13,572 bases of DNA. Source: Gammaproteobacteria bacterium (GTDB lineage: Bacteria; Pseudomonadota; Gammaproteobacteria; Tenderiales; Tenderiaceae). The stretch covers positions 1-13,572 of the forward strand of contig JALTMR010000345.1 of NCBI GenBank assembly GCA_027001525.1, read 5' to 3'. This document shows, piece by piece, positions 7,890 through 13,572 of the stretch (within the stretch, counting starts at the first letter, position 1; every line of letters starts with the position of its first letter). Below the pieces are notes generated by a model. That model saw only the letters and a program-made list of their open reading frames with translations, was not told the DNA's origin and searched no databases. The translations under genes and the position numbers were made by a program.

Positions 7890-7910
7890 GGCTTACAAAA
7901 AGCCCGTTTT
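7890..7910 (+). terminator. Weak candidate terminator after mlaB
   Basis: GGCTT (7890-7894) pairs with AAGCC (7900-7904) around a five-base loop, followed by CG and TTTT. The stem is short, so it may be a partial terminator at the end of the mla operon. Immediately downstream CGTTTTAACG is a further small inverted repeat. Confidence 0.3.
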
Positions 7911-7978
7911 AACGGTATCCTATGCCGTTTCGATCCGGCCGGGGCTGGAACGATGTATTCGGTGGGTTGGCTTGGCGA

Positions 7979-7995
7979 CAGACCAAGTGGGTCTG
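7979..7995. repeat. Inverted repeat in the murA leader
   Basis: CAGACC (7979-7984) and GGTCTG (7990-7995) form a perfect six-base inverted repeat around AAGTG, 52 bases before murA. No T tract follows, so it is not a terminator; it could be an operator or a leader hairpin. Confidence 0.4.
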
Positions 7996-8029
7996 GTGGT
8001 CTTCGATGCAAGACGTGTTTCTCTCTTAA

Positions 8030-9305
<1,276 letters not shown>

Positions 9306-9307
<2 letters not shown>

Positions 9308-9311
9308 GGGG
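9306..9311 (+). promoter_or_regulatory. Ribosome binding site for the GTG start of hisG
   Basis: AGGGGG overlaps the murA stop codon and lies seven bases before GTG 9319. It supports that start and suggests coupling of hisG to murA translation. Confidence 0.6.
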
Positions 9312-9318
9312 TTCCATC

Positions 9319-9960
9319 GTGGCTGACAGCCTGACTATCGCGGTATCCAAAGGCCGTATCTATAAAGACGCTTTACCGTTGCTGGCCGAGGCCGGTATTG
9401 TGCCGCTGGACGATCCGGAGACCAGTCGCAAGCTGATTCTCGACACCAATCGGGATGAGGTAAAGCTGGTGCTGATTCGCACCTCCGATGTGCCTGTCTA
9501 CGTCGATTACGGCGCGGCGGACATCGGTATCTCCGGCAAAGACACGCTACTGGAGTATGAGGGTGACAATATTTACGAATTGCTCGACCTTCAGATCGCC
9601 AGGTGCAAACTCATGGTGGCCGGGCCGGAGGATATGACTCCGGGGCCCCGTCTGCGGATTGCGACCAAATACGTCAACTCCGCCAAGCGCTATTTTGCCG
9701 CCCAGGGCAAGCAGGCGGAGATTATCAAGTTGTACGGCTCAATGGAGCTGGCGCCACTGGTGGGGCTGGCTGATGGCATTGTCGATCTGGTGGACACCGG
9801 CAATACCTTGCGCGCCAACGGTTTGGTACCGAAAGAGCATATTGCAGACATCAGTTCACGGCTGATTGTGAACAAAGCATCCATGAAGATGAAGCATGCC
9901 ACCGTCAAGACCTTCATCGACAACGTTGCCCGAGCTGTGGCGCGTCAAGCATCCAACTAA
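9319..9960 (+). CDS. hisG: ATP phosphoribosyltransferase HisG, short form
   Basis: Catalyses the first step of histidine biosynthesis, joining ATP and phosphoribosyl pyrophosphate. The 213-residue length marks the short form, which lacks the C-terminal histidine-sensing domain of the roughly 300-residue enzyme and in known cases works as a hetero-octamer with HisZ, a histidyl-tRNA-synthetase-like regulatory subunit. Visible motifs are [13 protein letters not shown] at the N-terminus, the domain core [14 protein letters not shown], and the phosphoribosyl-binding loop [14 protein letters not shown] (156-169). GTG start with a good ribosome binding site. No histidine-rich leader peptide or attenuator lies before it, since murA ends 11 bases upstream. 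hisD follows after 69 bases. Confidence 0.97.
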   Translation: MADSLTIAVSKGRIYKDALPLLAEAGIVPLDDPETSRKLILDTNRDEVKLVLIRTSDVPVYVDYGAADIGISGKDTLLEYEGDNIYELLDLQIARCKLMVAGPEDMTPGPRLRIATKYVNSAKRYFAAQGKQAEIIKLYGSMELAPLVGLADGIVDLVDTGNTLRANGLVPKEHIADISSRLIVNKASMKMKHATVKTFIDNVARAVARQASN

Positions 9961-10029
9961 ACAGTACGGGGTTTGTGCGTCGCCGCGTTTTGCCCGCACG
10001 GACACCCGAGAGTGACATGAGGTATAGCA

Positions 10030-11334
10030 ATGACATTTGAAATGAAGCGACTCAACAGTAAAGACGATGGTTTCTGGGCTCAGCTGGACGAGTTGCTGGC
10101 CTGGGAGAGTGTCTCCGATGAGGCGGTGGGCAGCGCCGTGCGTGACATTTTGACCAACGTTCGCCGCCGTGGCGACGCTGCGGTGGTGGAGTACACCAAC
10201 CGCTTTGATCGCATGAGTGTCGCCTCCATGGCGGAGCTGGAAATCCCGCAACAGCGGTTGCACGACGCGCTGGCACGTATTCCCGCTGCCCAGCGCGAGG
10301 CACTGGAATTTGCCACCAAGCGCCTCTATGCCTACCACGAACACCAAAAAGCGGAGTCCTGGGCCTATACCGAGGCCGATGGCACGATGCTGGGTCAGAA
10401 GGTGACGCCGCTGGATCGTGTGGGTCTGTATGTGCCTGGCGGTAAAGCGGCTTATCCCTCCTCCGTGTTGATGAACGCAGTGCCGGCCAAGGTGGCCGGG
10501 GTGAGCGAGATCGATATGGTCGTGCCCACGCCCGATGGTGAGGTGAGCGATATGGTGCTGGCGGCGGCGGCCATTGTGGGGGTTGATCGGGTCTTTGCTG
10601 TGGGGGGCGCGCAAGCCGTCGCTGCCCTGGCTTACGGTACCGAGACCATTCCCCAGGTGGACAAAATCGTCGGCCCCGGCAATATCTACGTGGCCACCGC
10701 CAAGGGGATGGTGTTCGGCACCGTTGGTATCGACATGATCGCCGGCCCCTCTGAAATTCTGGTGGTGTGCGATGGTCAGACCGATCCGGACTGGATCGCC
10801 ATGGATCTCTTCTCTCAGGCCGAGCATGACGAAGATGCGCAGTCGATTCTGGTGTCGCCCGATGCCGGCTTTCTCGACAAGGTGCAGGCGAGCATCGAGC
10901 GCCTGCTGCCGGAGATGGAGCGCAACGAGCTGATCGCCCACTCCCTCAGCGCGCGCGGGGCACTGATTCAGGTCAGTGATATGGCTGAAGCGGCCAAGGT
11001 GACCAACTACGTTGCTCCAGAGCATCTGGAGTTATCCGTGGAGGATCCGCAGGGCCTGGTAGAAAATATCCGCCATGCCGGCGCCATCTTCATGGGACGC
11101 TACACGGCCGAAGCGGTGGGTGATTATTGCGCTGGCCCCAACCACGTATTGCCGACATCCCGCACGGCGCGTTTCTCCTCACCACTGGGGGTTTATGACT
11201 TTCAGAAGCGTTCGAGTTTGATCATGTGCTCTGCTGAGGGCGCCTCGTTTCTGGGAGGCTCTGCCTCCATTCTGGCACGAGGTGAGGGGCTGACTGCCCA
11301 TGCCCGTTCAGCAGAATACCGGATCAAAAACTGA
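10030..11334 (+). CDS. hisD: Histidinol dehydrogenase HisD
   Basis: Catalyses the last two steps of histidine synthesis, oxidising histidinol to histidine with two NAD+. The 434 residues match the Escherichia coli length. The zinc ligands of the family can be placed at Gln263 and His266 ([11 protein letters not shown]), Asp365 ([10 protein letters not shown]) and His424 ([11 protein letters not shown]). The catalytic Glu-His pair is Glu331-His332 in VAPEHLEL. Also seen are the [14 protein letters not shown] loop and [15 protein letters not shown] (10020-10022) lies seven bases before the ATG. The stop codon is directly followed by the hisC frame. Confidence 0.98.
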   Translation: MTFEMKRLNSKDDGFWAQLDELLAWESVSDEAVGSAVRDILTNVRRRGDAAVVEYTNRFDRMSVASMAELEIPQQRLHDALARIPAAQREALEFATKRLYAYHEHQKAESWAYTEADGTMLGQKVTPLDRVGLYVPGGKAAYPSSVLMNAVPAKVAGVSEIDMVVPTPDGEVSDMVLAAAAIVGVDRVFAVGGAQAVAALAYGTETIPQVDKIVGPGNIYVATAKGMVFGTVGIDMIAGPSEILVVCDGQTDPDWIAMDLFSQAEHDEDAQSILVSPDAGFLDKVQASIERLLPEMERNELIAHSLSARGALIQVSDMAEAAKVTNYVAPEHLELSVEDPQGLVENIRHAGAIFMGRYTAEAVGDYCAGPNHVLPTSRTARFSSPLGVYDFQKRSSLIMCSAEGASFLGGSASILARGEGLTAHARSAEYRIKN

Positions 11335-11346
11335 TTGGATGCCGAT

Positions 11347-12459
11347 GTGACTTCAGTTGATGGAACAGCCGCCGTGGACGGCAGGGTGGAACGTTGGGTT
11401 CGCCCTGAAATCAGGGCCTTAAACGCTTACCATGTGCCGGACCCCGGTCGCCTGATCAAGCTCGACGCCATGGAAAACCCCTACACCTGGCCGGCCTACC
11501 TGCGCGGTGAGTGGCTGGAGATGTTGCAGTGCGTGCCCATGAACCGATATCCCGACCCGGGGGCGGCAGAGCTGAAAGCGCAGATGCGCCAGGCTTTCGA
11601 TATTCCCGCAGAGATGGCGCTGCTGCTGGGCAATGGGTCGGATGAGCTGATTCAGCTGATTGCCATGGCGGTGCAGGGGCCCGGGCGCTCTGTTTTGGCC
11701 CCCGAACCCTCCTTCTCCATGTACAAGATGATCGCCACCTTTGTCGGCATGGACTATGTGGGGGTGCCGCTAAGGGCTGATGATTTTTCTCTTGATATGG
11801 CTGCGATGTTGGCTGCGATTGAATCGCATCAGCCGGCAGTGATTTTTCTGGCCTATCCGAACAATCCGACGGGTAATTTGTTCGACGAAAAGGATGTGGA
11901 GGCGATTCTCAAGGCGGCCCAGGGCATTGTTGTGCTGGATGAGGCCTACACCTCCTTTGCCGATGGCAGCTTCATGTCGCGCCTGGGCGAATTTGACAAC
12001 CTGTTGGTGATGCGGACGGTGTCGAAGATGGGGTTGGCGGGTCTGCGCCTGGGCCTGTTGGCCGGGCCGGCAGCGTGGTTGGGAGAGTTCGATAAGTTGC
12101 GTCTTCCCTACAATATCAATGTGTTAACCCAGGCCAGTGCCAGGCTGGCGCTGACCTATGTCGATATTTTTGAGCAGCAGACAGCCCAGATTCGCAAGGA
12201 CAGAGAAAAGTTAATGCAGGCGCTGGTGGCGATGGAGGGCGTTGAGGCCTTCCCCAGTGCGGCCAATTTTATTTTACTGCGGGTGCCCCAGGGGCGGGCG
12301 CAGTCGATTTTTGATGGCATCAAGTCGCGAGGGGTGTTGATCAAGAATCTGGACGGAGCGAGTCCGTTGTTGGCTGATTGCCTGCGGGTCACCGTCGGCC
12401 GGCCACAGGAAAATCAGCTCTTCCTTCGGGCGCTGAAGGCCTCGCTGGCCAGTTCCTGA
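11347..12459 (+). CDS. hisC: Histidinol-phosphate aminotransferase HisC
   Basis: Pyridoxal-phosphate enzyme that converts imidazole acetol phosphate to histidinol phosphate. About 370 residues, class I/II fold type I. Visible motifs: IKLDAMENPYTWP near the N-terminus, LLGNGSDELIQ (cofactor phosphate binding), LAYPNNPTGN, VVLDEAYTSF with the cofactor-binding Asp, and TVSKMGLAGLRLG with the Schiff-base Lys. The start is uncertain. The frame opens with TTG 11335 directly after the hisD stop but with no ribosome binding site; GTG 11347 has a TTGGA about seven bases before it and is used here; GTG 11374 or 11386 would also leave the conserved region (from WVRPEIRALNAYHV) intact. A 72-base spacer precedes hisB. 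Confidence 0.95.
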   Translation: MTSVDGTAAVDGRVERWVRPEIRALNAYHVPDPGRLIKLDAMENPYTWPAYLRGEWLEMLQCVPMNRYPDPGAAELKAQMRQAFDIPAEMALLLGNGSDELIQLIAMAVQGPGRSVLAPEPSFSMYKMIATFVGMDYVGVPLRADDFSLDMAAMLAAIESHQPAVIFLAYPNNPTGNLFDEKDVEAILKAAQGIVVLDEAYTSFADGSFMSRLGEFDNLLVMRTVSKMGLAGLRLGLLAGPAAWLGEFDKLRLPYNINVLTQASARLALTYVDIFEQQTAQIRKDREKLMQALVAMEGVEAFPSAANFILLRVPQGRAQSIFDGIKSRGVLIKNLDGASPLLADCLRVTVGRPQENQLFLRALKASLASS

Positions 12460-12531
12460 TGGTCTTGGTGTGCTTTCAATAGTATGCTTGTCCGTCCCCA
12501 ATCCCGGCGACAGAACACGAGTGAATGAATA

Positions 12532-13125
12532 ATGGCTGAGCGCATAGCCACGGTGAAACGCGATACGTTGGAGACCCAGATCGAGGTGAGTCTGAACCTC
12601 GATGGCACGGGTAAGGCTCACTTTGAGACCGGCGTCCCTTTTCTTGACCATATGCTGGATCAGATTGCCCGCCACGGTTTGATCGATCTCGATATCAAGG
12701 CGAGCGGGGATCTGCACATCGATGCTCACCACACCGTGGAAGACATCGGCATCACCCTCGGGCAGGCCATCGCCAAAGCGGTGGGTGATAAAAAAGGCAT
12801 CTACCGTTATGGTCATGCCTACGTGCCGCTGGACGAGGCGCTCTCCCGGGTCGTGCTCGATTTTTCCGGTCGCCCGGGTCTTGAATTCAACGTGCAGTTT
12901 ACCCGCGCCAGTATCGGTGGTTTCGATACCGAGCTTTTTTACGAGTTTTTTCAGGGCTTCATCAACCACGCGCAGGTCACGCTGCATGTGGATTCGCTGC
13001 GGGGGCGCAATGCGCACCATATTGCCGAAACCATCTTCAAGGCGTTTGGCCGGGCGCTGCGGATGGCGCTGGAGCCCGATGCGCGTATGCAAGGGGTGGT
13101 TCCTTCCACCAAGGGTTCGCTCTGA
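12532..13125 (+). CDS. hisB: Imidazoleglycerol-phosphate dehydratase HisB, monofunctional
   Basis: Dehydrates imidazole glycerol phosphate to imidazole acetol phosphate, the substrate of HisC. At 197 residues it is the dehydratase domain alone, unlike the bifunctional HisB of Escherichia coli, so histidinol phosphatase must come from another gene not in this window. The two internally repeated manganese-binding motifs are clear: [14 protein letters not shown] (from residue 66) and [17 protein letters not shown] (from 161). [13 protein letters not shown] (38-48) is a further family mark. The ATG at 12532 gives the usual [12 protein letters not shown] beginning; the ribosome binding site is weak (GAGTGAA). 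A 102-base spacer separates it from hisH. Confidence 0.97.
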   Translation: MAERIATVKRDTLETQIEVSLNLDGTGKAHFETGVPFLDHMLDQIARHGLIDLDIKASGDLHIDAHHTVEDIGITLGQAIAKAVGDKKGIYRYGHAYVPLDEALSRVVLDFSGRPGLEFNVQFTRASIGGFDTELFYEFFQGFINHAQVTLHVDSLRGRNAHHIAETIFKAFGRALRMALEPDARMQGVVPSTKGSL

Positions 13126-13139
13126 TCGTGTGAGGCAGC

Positions 13140-13151
13140 GCATCCGGATGC
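13140..13151. repeat. Perfect palindrome GCATCCGGATGC between hisB and hisH
   Basis: Twelve-base self-complementary site 15 bases after the hisB stop, flanked by AGGC on the left and CTTGTTGT on the right. It could form a small hairpin, but there is no real T tract. Role unknown. Confidence 0.4.
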
Positions 13152-13227
13152 CTTGTTGTCATTCGGGCGCAGTGCAGTAGCAGATCCACTTACTTTCATT
13201 AGCCAGTACCAGTTTAGTTAGCTCAAC

Positions 13228-13572
13228 ATGAATACAATTGCGGTTATCGATTACGGCATGGGCAATTTGCGCTCTGTAGCCAAAGCGCTGGAGTTCGTCG
13301 CCCCGGAGGCAACGGTGGTGGTGACCCGCCAGGCCGAACGGATTCGCGCCGCTGACCGGATTCTCTTCCCTGGCGTCGGAGCGCTGCGTGACTGCATGGC
13401 GGAGCTGGAGCGTCTGAATTTACCCGATCTGCTGCGCGAAGCGGCGGCCAGTAAGCCCTTTATGGGCATTTGTCTCGGCATGCAGGCGTTGCTGGATCAC
13501 AGTGAGGAGAATGAAGGGACGCCCGGCCTGGGAATCATCCCCGGTCAGGTGAGACATTTTGATGCCACTCTT
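13228..13572 (+). CDS. hisH: Imidazole glycerol phosphate synthase glutaminase subunit HisH, 3'-truncated by the window edge
   Basis: Class I glutamine amidotransferase subunit that supplies ammonia to HisF in the fifth step of histidine synthesis. The 115 codons present run off the window end without a stop; the usual length is about 200-215. The N-terminus [18 protein letters not shown], the oxyanion-side loop [13 protein letters not shown] and the nucleophile elbow [11 protein letters not shown] with Cys82 (codon 13471) are typical. The His and Glu of the triad would lie in the missing part. No strong ribosome binding site precedes ATG 13228, but no other start fits the family N-terminus. 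hisA and hisF are expected downstream by analogy with other gammaproteobacteria. Confidence 0.96.
   Translation, partial: MNTIAVIDYGMGNLRSVAKALEFVAPEATVVVTRQAERIRAADRILFPGVGALRDCMAELERLNLPDLLREAAASKPFMGICLGMQALLDHSEENEGTPGLGIIPGQVRHFDATL

Noticed and set aside
9975..9999. GTGCG and CGCAC inverted repeat in the hisG-hisD spacer
   Set aside because: Five pairs across a 15-base loop without a T tract; too weak for a terminator or attenuator.
9856..11025. Open frame of 389 codons on the minus strand, opposite hisD
   Set aside because: It lies antisense to hisD, whose catalytic residues are all present. The long antisense frame follows from GC-rich codon use, and its protein has no recognisable domain.
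12484..12528. Fourteen-codon frame ending three bases before hisB, as a possible leader peptide
   Set aside because: It has no histidine codons and no ribosome binding site, and no alternative stem-loops typical of a his attenuator are seen.
12274..13143. Open frame of 289 codons on the minus strand, opposite hisC and hisB
   Set aside because: Spans two well-recognised genes and the spacer between them; an antisense shadow with no known domain.
13156..13161. TTGTCA as a -35 element for a hisH promoter
   Set aside because: No acceptable -10 element lies 16-18 bases downstream.

Overview
The window (13,572 bases, GC-rich, no stretch of more than about 300 bases without a gene) looks like core chromosome of a gammaproteobacterium. 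The gene content and protein sequences (TldD/PmbA, YjgA, the MlaFEDCB set, MurA, short-form HisG, monofunctional HisB) resemble marine relatives of Pseudomonas and Cellvibrio. Placement below class is a tentative judgement from remembered family sequences, not a search. No tRNA, rRNA, CRISPR array, insertion sequence or phage gene was seen.

Region 1 (1-3422) is the TldD/TldE protease module: tldD (5' end outside the window), then yjgA (darP, a 50S assembly factor) on the minus strand, then pmbA (tldE). yjgA and pmbA diverge from a 118-base spacer whose best sigma70-like promoters overlap each other.

Region 2 (3518-7865) is a tightly packed mla operon for phospholipid transport between the inner and outer membranes: mlaF (ATPase), mlaE (permease), mlaD (MCE ring), an inserted TolC-family outer-membrane channel gene, mlaC (periplasmic carrier) and mlaB (STAS subunit). 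The TolC-like gene overlaps mlaD and mlaC by four bases each, so it looks like a translationally coupled member of the operon. This is the most unusual point of the window.

Region 3 (7866-8047) is a 182-base spacer where many gammaproteobacteria carry the BolA-family gene ibaG. It is non-coding here and holds weak hairpins.

Region 4 (8048-13572) is murA followed by histidine biosynthesis genes hisG, hisD, hisC, hisB and hisH (3' end outside the window), all on the plus strand. HisG is the short form that needs HisZ, which is not in the window. HisB is the dehydratase alone.

Most genes are standard housekeeping genes. The novelty lies in arrangement: a channel gene inside mla, loss of ibaG from its usual place, and the joining of tldD-yjgA-pmbA, mla-murA and hisGDC-hisBH blocks.
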